Assembly: GCF_036016955.1 (NCBI RefSeq)
Contig: NZ_JAYWXI010000009.1
Span: forward strand, 62,001 to 126,000
Source: JAYWXI01 sp036016955
Lineage (GTDB): Bacteria > Bacteroidota > Bacteroidia > Flavobacteriales > Weeksellaceae
Direction of reading: 5' to 3'
Length of the DNA: 64,000 bases
Both the position numbers and the translations under genes were made by a program. The notes below the pieces were generated by a model. It did not search any database, was not told the origin of the DNA, and saw nothing but the letters and a program-made list of their open reading frames with translations. This document shows positions 7,746 to 16,104 of the stretch, in pieces. How positions within the stretch are numbered: position 1 is the first letter of the stretch; each line of letters begins with the position of its first letter.

Positions 7746-7789
7746 GTGCGTGCTAAGGTGCGTGTATTTTTTAAAAGCAGCACACGCAC
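7746..7789. repeat. GTGCGTG repeats, candidate integrase arm sites (left end)
   Basis: GTGCGTG occurs at 7746-7752 and 7758-7764 and inverted (CACGCAC) at 7783-7789. The second and third copies can also pair as a hairpin (GTGCGTGT...ACACGCAC). The same heptamer lies near the right end at 32380-32386. Short repeats at both ends beside the integrase suit arm-type binding sites. Apart from these, the att copy, the terminator and the integrase promoter, I see nothing in the gap 7473-7894. Confidence 0.45.
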
Positions 7790-7841
7790 TGAGAAACGGT
7801 ATAATCAACATGTTTACAGACATATACGATTATTAAACATC

Positions 7842-7872
7842 TTGTTGGCGATGAGGTTCAAAAGTAATTTTG
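7842..7872 (+). promoter_or_regulatory. promoter of the second integrase
   Basis: TTG at 7842-7844, a 20-bp spacer and TAATTTTG at 7865-7872 fit the Bacteroidetes -33/-7 consensus. The integrase ATG follows 23 bases later. Confidence 0.6.
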
Positions 7873-7894
7873 ATAACCTTTAACTCACCACATT

Positions 7895-9130
7895 ATGACA
7901 ACCTACAGTCTAAATTTCTTCCTTAAAAAATCAAAGGGAAGCAAACAAAACACACTTATCTATGCAAGGATAACCGTAAACGGAAAGCGCTCAGAATTCT
8001 CAACAGGCATCTCTGTTCCTCCCGAAAACTGGAACAGTGCAAAGGGAAAAATCAATGGTAGTTCTGCGTTAGCAAAATCAGCCAATACGACTCTCGATAA
8101 TTTAAGGCTCGCAACCCATAACGCCTACAACAGCCTTCTCACAAAAGAAACAGTTATCACTTCCGAGACTATCCGGAACCAGCTCCTTGGTGTTGAGGAG
8201 CGCAGGATCACCATTATCGAGGTCTTTCAAGACCATAATGATAAGATGAAGCGTTTAATAGGTAAATCTTTTTCTAAAGGAACATGGAAACGATATAACA
8301 CTTCACTTAATCATACATTAAAGTTTATGCAATGGAAATATAATGTGTCAGATATGCCTGTAGAAAACATTAATCCCGATTTTATAAACAGGTATGATTT
8401 TTGGTTAAGAACTGTTAGAAATTGTGATAATAACTCAATAGTCAAATACATTAAAAACTTTCAGAAAATCATTAATATATGTATTGCCAACGAATGGATT
8501 TCAAAAAATCCTTTTATAAATTACAAATCCAAAATAGAATCAGTTACCCCGCATTTCCTTACCAGGGAACAACTGACATCAGTCGCTAATAAAGAATTCA
8601 GGAGCGAAAGACTTTCCATTATCCGCGACCTGTTTCTTTTTAGCTGTTACACTGGCCTCGCCTACATCGACCTCAAAAATCTAACGAAAGAAAACTTTTC
8701 AGTAGGTATGGATGGCGCACTTTGGCTTAAAACCCAGCGTGAAAAGACAAAGGTTGCCGTTTCTATCCCAATGCTGGAAATTCCATTGCAGATACTAAAA
8801 AAATATGAAAACCACCTCAAATGTATAAATACCAGTATGGTGTTGCCGGTTCCAAGCAACCAGAAGATGAACGAATATCTCAAAGAAATTTCTGCTCTAT
8901 GTGATTTAGATTTTGACCTTACCTTCCATACCGCACGCCACACTTTTGCCACCACGGTAACGCTCTCAAATGGTGTTCCCCTCGAAACGGTAAGCAAGAT
9001 GCTCGGGCATACCAACATCCGTATGACACAGCATTACGCGAAGGTGCTGGATAATAAAATTGGTACGGATATGCAGATGCTCAGGGAAAAACTAAGCCAA
9101 TCAAAAAATACAGCTAAGAAACTTGGATAA
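7895..9130 (+). CDS. int: tyrosine recombinase, Bacteroidetes ICE type
   Basis: 411 residues. N-terminal arm-binding domain (SLNFFLKKSK...IYARITVNGKRSEFSTGI), SAM-like core-binding domain (about 105-200) and catalytic domain. Catalytic boxes: HTARH, LGHTNIRMTQHYAKV (His and the Tyr nucleophile) are intact, but the first catalytic arginine position reads TGLAYIDL, with Ala where phage enzymes have Arg. Loss of this Arg is known from integrases of the CTnDOT group, so the protein is probably functional. It faces the element interior from the left end. Its last 17 bases overlap the convergent AraC-type regulator gene. Confidence 0.92.
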   Translation: MTTYSLNFFLKKSKGSKQNTLIYARITVNGKRSEFSTGISVPPENWNSAKGKINGSSALAKSANTTLDNLRLATHNAYNSLLTKETVITSETIRNQLLGVEERRITIIEVFQDHNDKMKRLIGKSFSKGTWKRYNTSLNHTLKFMQWKYNVSDMPVENINPDFINRYDFWLRTVRNCDNNSIVKYIKNFQKIINICIANEWISKNPFINYKSKIESVTPHFLTREQLTSVANKEFRSERLSIIRDLFLFSCYTGLAYIDLKNLTKENFSVGMDGALWLKTQREKTKVAVSIPMLEIPLQILKKYENHLKCINTSMVLPVPSNQKMNEYLKEISALCDLDFDLTFHTARHTFATTVTLSNGVPLETVSKMLGHTNIRMTQHYAKVLDNKIGTDMQMLREKLSQSKNTAKKLG

Positions 9131-10832
9131 TACCACTTTCCAACTCCTTCCTCCTCTGTCTAATAAAATCAGTCGGGCGGATGCCGTTAATTTCTAAAAA
9201 CAAATCTGAAAAATTTTGTCGCGAAGAAATTCCACATTCATCCGCCAAACCTTGAACAGAGTATCCTAAAACTTTAGGATCATTATACATCAGTTTGGTA
9301 ATATATTTAATTCTTAAAGTAGAAAGATATTTATTAAAATTCACGCCCATCACATCATTGATATACTGTGAAAGATATGTGGAATTAGTTTTAAAATTCT
9401 CTGCAAGTTGTGGCAGGGTGATTCCTTTTTCTTTAAAACTTTTTGAATCTTCAAATTCTTTTAGTTTTTCAGCTAAATCAGTAAAAATATCTTTACTTAT
9501 TACGGTTTTGCTTTGTTGTGGTATATTTTCGTAAGAAACTGTTGGTGTGGGTTGGTGGGTTTGCAACCTTTCTTCTAATTCGGCATATTTCTTTCTAATG
9601 TCCTTTTCTTTTTGATAAAGCTTCCACGCAGTAAAAATTAATTCTATTACAACGATGATCAACAATACTATAGCACCTAAACCCCACTGATTTTGGGTTT
9701 CAAGTTTACCCTTTGCATCCTCTAAAATTTGGGTGTCGTAATCTTTATGAATTTTTGCAGAAAGATACGGAAAGTCCTTGGCTAAAATACTGTCTGCTTT
9801 TAACAAATTCTTGGTGTAATGGAGTTCTTGTTTATTGTCTTTTTTTTCTTTCCAATATTTGATGAGTAATTCATAATTTTCGCGTAATTCCGGGACAATA
9901 AAAGCATGTTTTTGGAAAACAGAATCTACCTTATCAAACTGCTGTACTGCTTGTTCTTGTTTTCCCAATCCTAAATAACTTTTCCCAATATAAAAATCAG
10001 CCACAGATGTCCAGGAAAAGTCATTGTTTTTTTTCAACACAGGTAATGCGGTAATGAGATTACGAATAGCATCATCATAATTTTTTTGATGATACTCGAA
10101 AATGCCTTTACATTTTGTAAAATAGGCCTGTTCTAAAGGGAATTCTTTGCTATTATTTGTGAAATTTAACCCTAGTTGTACTAATGAATCTACCTTTTTG
10201 TATTTTTCCAAATTTCGGTAGCAGATGGTGGCTTGATGCAAACTGTTGAGGTAGCCTTTGCTGTTATTATAAATAATGTTAGGGTGTAAATTTCCTTTCG
10301 TTTTGGGTTCAAAATAATCAATACAATCCTCAAAATGCTTAAGCGCCCCATTATAATAGCCAAGGTAACTTTTTACCACACCAATGTGATAAATTACTTT
10401 ATATTTTTGGTACTCGTCAGTCCCTTTTTTAGAGTATTCGTACGCTTTTATATATTCGTCAAGAGCGGGCTTATATCGTTTGAGGTTTAAATAGTAAATA
10501 ATTCCTTTACCTAAGTAAGATCTGCTAATGAGATCATTATCACCAGTTTTTTTTGCTGAAGTTATGCAACTGTCAGCATAAAGTAATTTTTTGTGATTAT
10601 TTGGTGTGAAATAAATAAGATCTTCAAACCCCTGCACTGCTTTTTCATCATTACCTTCTGCTTTTGCTTTAACTATATAATTATTGACATAAGGAATTGC
10701 CTTATTATCATTTTTATCGAATCCCTCATATTTTTTTCTTAAATCTTCATAAGAATTTTGTGCCTTCATTTCTAAGCAGAATGAAAGTAATAAAATAAAA
10801 ATGAAAGTAAAATGATATTTATTGTTGAGCAT
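9114..10832 (-). CDS. membrane-tethered TPR/AraC-family regulator
   Basis: 572 residues. Signal sequence or anchor at 1-25 (FTFIFILLLSFCLEMKAQ), a long TPR-like helical region to about 370 (RSYLGKGIIYYL, DFYIGKSYLGLGKQEQAVQQFD), one membrane helix near 383-405 (LGAIVLLIIVVIELIFTAW), a short coiled coil, then a C-terminal AraC HTH pair (ITLPQLAENFKTNSTYLSQYI and YSVQGLADECGISSRQNFSDLF). TPRs outside and DNA-binding domain inside make it a one-protein transmembrane sensor. In Chryseobacterium relatives such genes sit beside small lipoproteins and secreted-peptide clusters, as here: it is divergent from the RiPP cluster, whose upstream palindrome is a likely target. Stimulus unknown; a TATCTTTG -7 element lies just upstream of its start. 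Confidence 0.85.
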   Translation of the reverse strand: MLNNKYHFTFIFILLLSFCLEMKAQNSYEDLRKKYEGFDKNDNKAIPYVNNYIVKAKAEGNDEKAVQGFEDLIYFTPNNHKKLLYADSCITSAKKTGDNDLISRSYLGKGIIYYLNLKRYKPALDEYIKAYEYSKKGTDEYQKYKVIYHIGVVKSYLGYYNGALKHFEDCIDYFEPKTKGNLHPNIIYNNSKGYLNSLHQATICYRNLEKYKKVDSLVQLGLNFTNNSKEFPLEQAYFTKCKGIFEYHQKNYDDAIRNLITALPVLKKNNDFSWTSVADFYIGKSYLGLGKQEQAVQQFDKVDSVFQKHAFIVPELRENYELLIKYWKEKKDNKQELHYTKNLLKADSILAKDFPYLSAKIHKDYDTQILEDAKGKLETQNQWGLGAIVLLIIVVIELIFTAWKLYQKEKDIRKKYAELEERLQTHQPTPTVSYENIPQQSKTVISKDIFTDLAEKLKEFEDSKSFKEKGITLPQLAENFKTNSTYLSQYINDVMGVNFNKYLSTLRIKYITKLMYNDPKVLGYSVQGLADECGISSRQNFSDLFLEINGIRPTDFIRQRRKELESGIIQVS

Positions 10833-10956
10833 TTTATAGAAGAAGTATAATCTTCTCTGCCAAAGATAAACAAATTTGAATAAAAAATAAGAAAATTAAT
10901 CAAAATATGGCTTTTTGTGTATGTTTATGATTTTCAGAATATTGTAAAATACCCAT

Positions 10957-10978
10957 GTCCTAATTTATAAATTAGGAC
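10957..10978. promoter_or_regulatory. 22-bp perfect palindrome upstream of the peptide cluster
   Basis: Two half-sites GTCCTAATTTA / TAAATTAGGAC abut to give a 22-bp perfect palindrome between the divergent regulator and lipoprotein genes, about 40 bp upstream of the predicted -33 box. The same half-site recurs at 19518 and 19552, at the other side of the cluster. It may be the binding site of the AraC-type regulator or another dimer. Confidence 0.6.
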
Positions 10979-11018
10979 GTCTTAAATCTTAAAATTTATA
11001 GGATAGGACTGCGTTCTC

Positions 11019-11049
11019 TTGCAAAAAGTTTCGACACCTAATAATTTTA
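11019..11049 (+). promoter_or_regulatory. promoter of the lipoprotein/TonB-plug genes
   Basis: TTG at 11019-11021, 20-bp spacer, TAATTTTA at 11042-11049 (one mismatch to TAnnTTTG). It directs transcription to the lipoprotein gene starting at 11107. Confidence 0.6.
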
Positions 11050-11074
11050 GCCACAGAATTCTAAGAAAAATTTT

Positions 11075-11086
11075 TCCCGGCCGGGA
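11075..11086. promoter_or_regulatory. GC palindrome in the 5' leader
   Basis: TCCCGGCCGGGA, a 12-bp perfect palindrome in otherwise AT-rich sequence, lies between the predicted promoter and the ATG at 11107. It could be a regulator site; as RNA it could pair between molecules but leaves no loop for a simple hairpin. Confidence 0.3.
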
Positions 11087-11106
11087 TAAACTTAAAATAA
11101 TTAATT

Positions 11107-11328
11107 ATGAAAAAGTTTATCTCATTGGTAGCATTAGCTACATTATTATTTTCAGCAATAAGCTGTAGAGAAGCAGAACAGATTTCAGATTTACAAGAAG
11201 ACCAGAATCTCTCTGCAAAGATAATGAATGCATCTGAAAATAGAAATATTGCAAATGATAGCATTTACGTTTCGACTACTAACAGCGAAACAAAAGACCC
11301 ACCGGTAAAGGACGGACAAGGGTGGTAG
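11107..11328 (+). CDS. small lipoprotein with C-terminal DPPVKDGQGW
   Basis: 73 residues. The signal peptide ends in a lipobox (LLFSAISC), so the mature protein of about 53 residues would be lipid-anchored. The mature part is acidic and disordered-looking (REAEQISDLQEDQN...) and ends in DPPVKDGQGW. Small lipoproteins with a DPPVKDG-x-W-like tail next to TPR/AraC regulators are familiar from Chryseobacterium-type genomes, though I know of no assigned function. The conserved end could be a processed signal or contact site for the regulator's outer TPR domain; that is inference. Confidence 0.65.
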   Translation: MKKFISLVALATLLFSAISCREAEQISDLQEDQNLSAKIMNASENRNIANDSIYVSTTNSETKDPPVKDGQGW

Positions 11329-11379
11329 TAATAAGAGTAAATAAATTGTTTACATTTAAATAAATGTAAAATTAAGATT

Positions 11380-13467
11380 ATGATTGTAAGTTTTCGAAAA
11401 TTGTTTTGTTTTCCAGGTTTGTTAGCATTTTTCTATTTGGTAAATGGACAGGAAGTTAAAGATAGTATTTCTACAAAAGAGATTCAGGAGGTTTTAATTA
11501 AAGCACAACGAAAAAAGCAGTTTTCTGACCATGCTAATTACACCTTTGACAAAGAAGCACTGGAAAAAGCAAGACATTCTAAAGATTTGTTAACTACGCT
11601 TCCGGAACTTCAACTGGACCCAATTTCCAATACGGTATCCAGTATTAAAGGCGGTAAAATTCTTTTCCTAATTAACGGAATTGAAGCCAGCGACAACCAA
11701 ATTAAAAGCATTGCACCGACAAACGTGGTAAGAGTGGAATATTTCGACATTCCATCTGCGAGATATTCGCAACGAGCAGATACAGTGGTGAATATCATCA
11801 CAAGAAATCCGGAAGTTGGCTATTCTTACGGTGCAGATGTTACTTCTGCTTTATCAACTGGCTTTGTAAATGGTTCCGCTTATGCAGGTTACACCAAAGG
11901 CAAAAATGATTTTGGCTTGGAATATTCAATCAGTTTGAGGGATTATAACAATCGCCAATACAGTAAAATCTACGATTATAATTTAAACGGAATCCATTAC
12001 CGTTCTGATTTGCATGGTAGAGACCATTTCGGCTATACCGACCAAAATATTTCAGTGAGATATGCCCAAGTAGATGCTGAAAAATATACCTTTCAGGCTA
12101 AATTCAGCATAAATCCTATGAGTTATTTCTCTAAAGGAAACGCGGAAAGTATATTCCAACAAGGGAACTTGTCTCAAAATGACGTCTCAATCAGCAATAG
12201 TAATCAGAGCTATACAAATCCAACTTTAGACCTTTATTATTCCAAAAATTTTGGCAAAAAGGATGAGTTAAGTTTAAATTTAATCGGTTCGCATTACACC
12301 ACGAATTCTTCACAATTTGACCACGAATGGAATACGGCCAATAATGTAGCTGTTTTCAATAATGATATGAATTTGAAGGCAAAACAAACGGGAATAGTAG
12401 GCGAGATTGCACACACACACCAGTTTGAAAAAGGGAAATTGAGTTTGGGTTATCGTATTTCCAATACGGCAATTTCTAATGATTTAGTCAATCTTCTTGG
12501 TACATCCCATTATAATGTGAATTATTTGGAGCAATATCTCTACACCGAATATTTGGGAAAATGGGATAAGTTGGGCTTCCGTTTCGGAATGGGAGTAATG
12601 AACATTCACAACAAAAGCGCAGGAACCACTCGGGATGATTGGACACCTACGCCGAAACTTGTTTTGAGTTATGATTTGCCAAAAAACAAAACTATACGTT
12701 TGACTAGTGATTATACTTCTCAGAGTCCATGGGCGGAAGCATTGAGTCGCAATATAATCCAAATTGTGCCGAATATTTACCGTAGTGGGAACCCTTATTT
12801 GAAGCCTAAGCATATTTTCAAAAATAATCTTAGCTATTCATTTAACGACAAATATCTTGATGTAAATACTACCGCATTTTATAATTATTTGAAAAAGGAC
12901 ATTGCGCAAATTTATACTTATGATATTAATCTAAACGGATTTCTTTTGCGAAATGTAAATGCCAATTACACACGGCAAGTCGGTATACAACTTAGCGGTT
13001 CTATAAAGCCTTTCGGCAGTAATATCTTAGTTGCAAAAATGGTATTTGTCCCTACAATTGAAAGTTTGGTATTCTATTCGGGAGAAAAAATAAACAATAA
13101 TTATATTGGAAATTTTTTTAATATCTCCACTCAATACAAATCATTTTATGCACAATATCAATTTAATATTCCGTATTATACCGTAGATGGTGCTTTCCTT
13201 TCGACAAATGAAAATGCAAGTCATTTTTTTGCACAATACAAGTTTAAAGAGTGGATATTTAAAACTGGTATGTATTGGATTGGAATGCCTTCGGAATATA
13301 GGATTAAAAGTTTAAGTGAAAGTGTAGTTGATTATACGGTACATACAAAGATCATTAATAACAAAAATATGTTTGTTTTGGGAGTCAGCTATGATTTTTC
13401 TACAGGAAAAAAGAACGAATTAAATAAAACACTAAATAATAATGTGACACCGGCCTCTACTTTTTAA
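11380..13467 (+). CDS. outer-membrane beta-barrel protein with TonB-plug-like N terminus
   Basis: 695 residues with a signal peptide (ending near VNGQ, residue 24). Residues 30-150 resemble a TonB receptor plug (STKEIQEVLIKAQRK, LLTTLPELQLDPISNTVSSIKGGKILFLINGIE, VVRVEYFDIPSARYSQRADTVVNIITR). The rest alternates aromatic and polar residues as in a large beta-barrel (YGADVTSALSTGFVNGSAYAGY). No N-terminal carboxypeptidase-like domain precedes the plug. It lies between the lipoprotein and the peptide precursor, which suggests a path for the peptide or its target across the outer membrane. It could instead be a receptor for the peptide. Confidence 0.8.
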   Translation: MIVSFRKLFCFPGLLAFFYLVNGQEVKDSISTKEIQEVLIKAQRKKQFSDHANYTFDKEALEKARHSKDLLTTLPELQLDPISNTVSSIKGGKILFLINGIEASDNQIKSIAPTNVVRVEYFDIPSARYSQRADTVVNIITRNPEVGYSYGADVTSALSTGFVNGSAYAGYTKGKNDFGLEYSISLRDYNNRQYSKIYDYNLNGIHYRSDLHGRDHFGYTDQNISVRYAQVDAEKYTFQAKFSINPMSYFSKGNAESIFQQGNLSQNDVSISNSNQSYTNPTLDLYYSKNFGKKDELSLNLIGSHYTTNSSQFDHEWNTANNVAVFNNDMNLKAKQTGIVGEIAHTHQFEKGKLSLGYRISNTAISNDLVNLLGTSHYNVNYLEQYLYTEYLGKWDKLGFRFGMGVMNIHNKSAGTTRDDWTPTPKLVLSYDLPKNKTIRLTSDYTSQSPWAEALSRNIIQIVPNIYRSGNPYLKPKHIFKNNLSYSFNDKYLDVNTTAFYNYLKKDIAQIYTYDINLNGFLLRNVNANYTRQVGIQLSGSIKPFGSNILVAKMVFVPTIESLVFYSGEKINNNYIGNFFNISTQYKSFYAQYQFNIPYYTVDGAFLSTNENASHFFAQYKFKEWIFKTGMYWIGMPSEYRIKSLSESVVDYTVHTKIINNKNMFVLGVSYDFSTGKKNELNKTLNNNVTPASTF

Positions 13468-13575
13468 TTATTTAAACATCTATTTTTTTTGTAGTGCGCA
13501 ATACAAATCTTAGTTGTCTAAATATGCTTTCTTTAAAGCAAAAACCTAATTTCAAACTTTCTTAAAACCAAAAAA

Positions 13576-13764
13576 ATGGACAAGAAAAATCAAAATTCAA
13601 AATTTCAAGAGCTTGTAAAGAAAATGGATGCTCTTAAGGAAACTGAGCAAGGTAAGTTACGTGGAGGGATAAGTGTTGTAGGCACAGATAGTTTAATTGT
13701 CGATCCTGCGACAAATTACGCTATATGTTCATGCACTGTAAATACACCATGCTCAAAAAAGTAA
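13576..13764 (+). CDS. GG-leader RiPP precursor peptide
   Basis: 62 residues. A leader (KFQELVKKMDALKETEQGKL) ends in LRGG at residues 28-31, the double-glycine cleavage site of C39-peptidase exporters. The core of 31 residues begins ISVVGTDSLIVD and has cysteines at 51, 53 and 59 (CSC...PCSKK at the end). It precedes a radical SAM/SPASM enzyme and a C39 ABC exporter, matching the arrangement of the GG-Bacteroidales family (precursor, radical SAM maturase, exporter). Cross-links from Cys sulfur to a backbone carbon are the usual product of such enzymes, but the modification here is inferred. Confidence 0.85.
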   Translation: MDKKNQNSKFQELVKKMDALKETEQGKLRGGISVVGTDSLIVDPATNYAICSCTVNTPCSKK

Positions 13765-13821
13765 TCTAAGTTTGCGAGGCTGGACAGAAATGTTCAGCTT
13801 CTTTTTAAAATTTAAAAAATT

Positions 13822-16065
13822 ATGAAATCAAGTTATTATAATATTTTTTTCAAAAAAGAGGATAAATTTATTGGATACAACACTGTGACAGATAAATATA
13901 TAGTTCTTGAACCTCTCTTATATGAACTTTTTGAAGCTTCTATTTTTGAAAAAAACATAACCCAATTGAAAGATATACATGAAACATTTTATGATGTCCT
14001 ATTTAAAAATGGCTTCATCGTTTCAACTGATAAAAATGAGCTTGATGAAATAAAAAAGATAAGTGATTCAACTGATTTTAATGATGAATACTTTATGCTC
14101 ACGATTAATTCAACAATGAATTGCAATTTTAAATGTTGGTATTGTTACGAAACTCATATAAAAGACTCCAGATTAGATGAGATTGTGAGCAAAAAAATAA
14201 TTTTATTTATTAAAAATTTATTGGATAACAAAACAAAAATCAAAAATTTAAATATTCAATGGTTTGGAGGAGAACCTTTGCTATATTTTAATAAATCAAT
14301 TCTTCCTATTTTAGGAGAAATTGACTCTATTTGTAAAAAGAGGGAGGTGATTCTTTCTAATGGATTTACAACAAATGGGTTATTAATAACTCAAAAAATA
14401 TTAAATGATTGTAAGAAATATCTAGTTGATCATTTTCAGATTACTCTCGATGGGCATAGAGATAGACACAATAAGGTTAGAAATATATCAAAAACAAAGG
14501 GAAGTTATGATGAAATAGTAGAGAATATAAAATTGTGCGTGAAAAATGAGTTTAATGTAACTGTAAGGATTAATATTTCAGAAGAAACAGTAAATGATTT
14601 ATTACAAATTATTAATGATTTTAAAGATTTGTCAAGTGTTGAAAAATCATATATAATATTCTCGTTTCATGAAGTTTGGCAAGAGGAAAAAGATCTAACT
14701 TTTGACATATCAAATTTCGTAGAGGAATTTAGAAATAATAAATTTAAATGTGTTTCTAAATCTGATAATTTAGCAGGAATCTATAATTCGTGTTATGCTG
14801 ATAAAGCCAATCAGGCGGTAATAAATTATAATGGAGATGTATATAAGTGTACTGCTCGAGATTTTAAGAAAGAAGACAAAGAAGGCATCCTTAGTGATAG
14901 TGGCGAAATTGTTTGGAATGAAAAATTAACAAAAAGACTTTATGAAACGAGATTCAAAAATAAACCATGTTTAGAGTGTAAAATATTACCTCTTTGCAAT
15001 GGTGGTTGTTCTCAACATAGAATTGAAAATGAAAATAACGATTACTGTATGTTTAACTTTGATGAGAATCAAAAAATTGAAATTGTTAAAGAGCGTTTTA
15101 AATCTAAATTGGAGCTAAGTCTGCCAACTGATCACGGAAATCCAATTATTAATAGTTTTTTAAATATACCATATCCAAATAATTCTGATAAGTCGAACGT
15201 TTTTTTTCAACAATCTTTAGAAAATCTTTTCAATGATAAAGTAAGGATTGAAAACAGGAATCTTGTAAATACTATAAACAATCATTACATCGATGGATTA
15301 ATAGAGTTAAGAAATAATAACTTTGATAAACATCATGAAATTACAGATTATATTTTCACCATTCAAAAAGAAAGCCAATTTAATGAAGATGAAAAAAACG
15401 TAATAAGACTTTTATCTTTACCTGCTATCGCTTATTATTATTATAAAATAAAAGATTATCATAAGGCAATAAATATAACTAATGAGTCAATATTGGTAGA
15501 TGACCAATTTTTAAATAGTTACCCATTTCTTTACTCACACAAAATACAACAACTACATAACTTAATTAGAGTCTTTTTTAAAAATAATAATATAGACGAA
15601 GCACTAAAATTATGTAATGATGTCCTAAGTCATTTAGTTTTAGGGAAAAATGTTGAATATGAAGTTGGATTTTGGTCAAATGACATGCTAGCTTCTGATG
15701 AGCTAATTGGGATGACTTTTCAAATATTTGGAGAAGTTGTTTCCTACATCTTGAATTTTTCTAGAAATTCTACAGAAGAATTAGATTTTTATATGATTGC
15801 TTTCAGAGATCTAATCAAAAGCAGTGATAAAGTCAACGATCGTTATAACATCATTAAAGAATTTTTAACAATTAAAACTGATATTGAAAATCATAAAAAT
15901 GATTTATCTCGAATTCTTTGTTTGAAAAATGATATAACTAATTCTCAATTTTATTATATGATATTTCCACTTTTGAAATCATTGTTTTCAAGTATAGGCA
16001 AAAATTCGTTCATAGACAACAGGAGTGAATTTAATAGAATCCAACGCCAATACGCACTCAATTAA
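13822..16065 (+). CDS. radical SAM/SPASM peptide maturase with long helical tail
   Basis: 747 residues. N-terminal ~85 residues look like a RiPP-recognition region. The radical SAM core has C101-x3-C105-x2-C108 (CNFKCWYC) and the glycine motif WFGGEPLL. The SPASM-type cysteine cluster (CLECKILPLCNGGC...YC) lies at about 383-413 and would hold auxiliary Fe-S clusters. From about 430 on, a further 310 residues are helical with TPR-like repeats (AIAYYYYKIKDYHKAINITNESI; NNIDEALKLCNDVLSHL). Maturases of this class are often shorter, so the tail is unusual. It follows the precursor gene and precedes the exporter (39-bp gap). It most likely installs thioether or C-C links in the core peptide. Confidence 0.85.
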   Translation: MKSSYYNIFFKKEDKFIGYNTVTDKYIVLEPLLYELFEASIFEKNITQLKDIHETFYDVLFKNGFIVSTDKNELDEIKKISDSTDFNDEYFMLTINSTMNCNFKCWYCYETHIKDSRLDEIVSKKIILFIKNLLDNKTKIKNLNIQWFGGEPLLYFNKSILPILGEIDSICKKREVILSNGFTTNGLLITQKILNDCKKYLVDHFQITLDGHRDRHNKVRNISKTKGSYDEIVENIKLCVKNEFNVTVRINISEETVNDLLQIINDFKDLSSVEKSYIIFSFHEVWQEEKDLTFDISNFVEEFRNNKFKCVSKSDNLAGIYNSCYADKANQAVINYNGDVYKCTARDFKKEDKEGILSDSGEIVWNEKLTKRLYETRFKNKPCLECKILPLCNGGCSQHRIENENNDYCMFNFDENQKIEIVKERFKSKLELSLPTDHGNPIINSFLNIPYPNNSDKSNVFFQQSLENLFNDKVRIENRNLVNTINNHYIDGLIELRNNNFDKHHEITDYIFTIQKESQFNEDEKNVIRLLSLPAIAYYYYKIKDYHKAINITNESILVDDQFLNSYPFLYSHKIQQLHNLIRVFFKNNNIDEALKLCNDVLSHLVLGKNVEYEVGFWSNDMLASDELIGMTFQIFGEVVSYILNFSRNSTEELDFYMIAFRDLIKSSDKVNDRYNIIKEFLTIKTDIENHKNDLSRILCLKNDITNSQFYYMIFPLLKSLFSSIGKNSFIDNRSEFNRIQRQYALN

Positions 16066-16104
16066 CTTTTTTAATAATATAACATTTAGAAGTAAGATTT
16101 CCAA

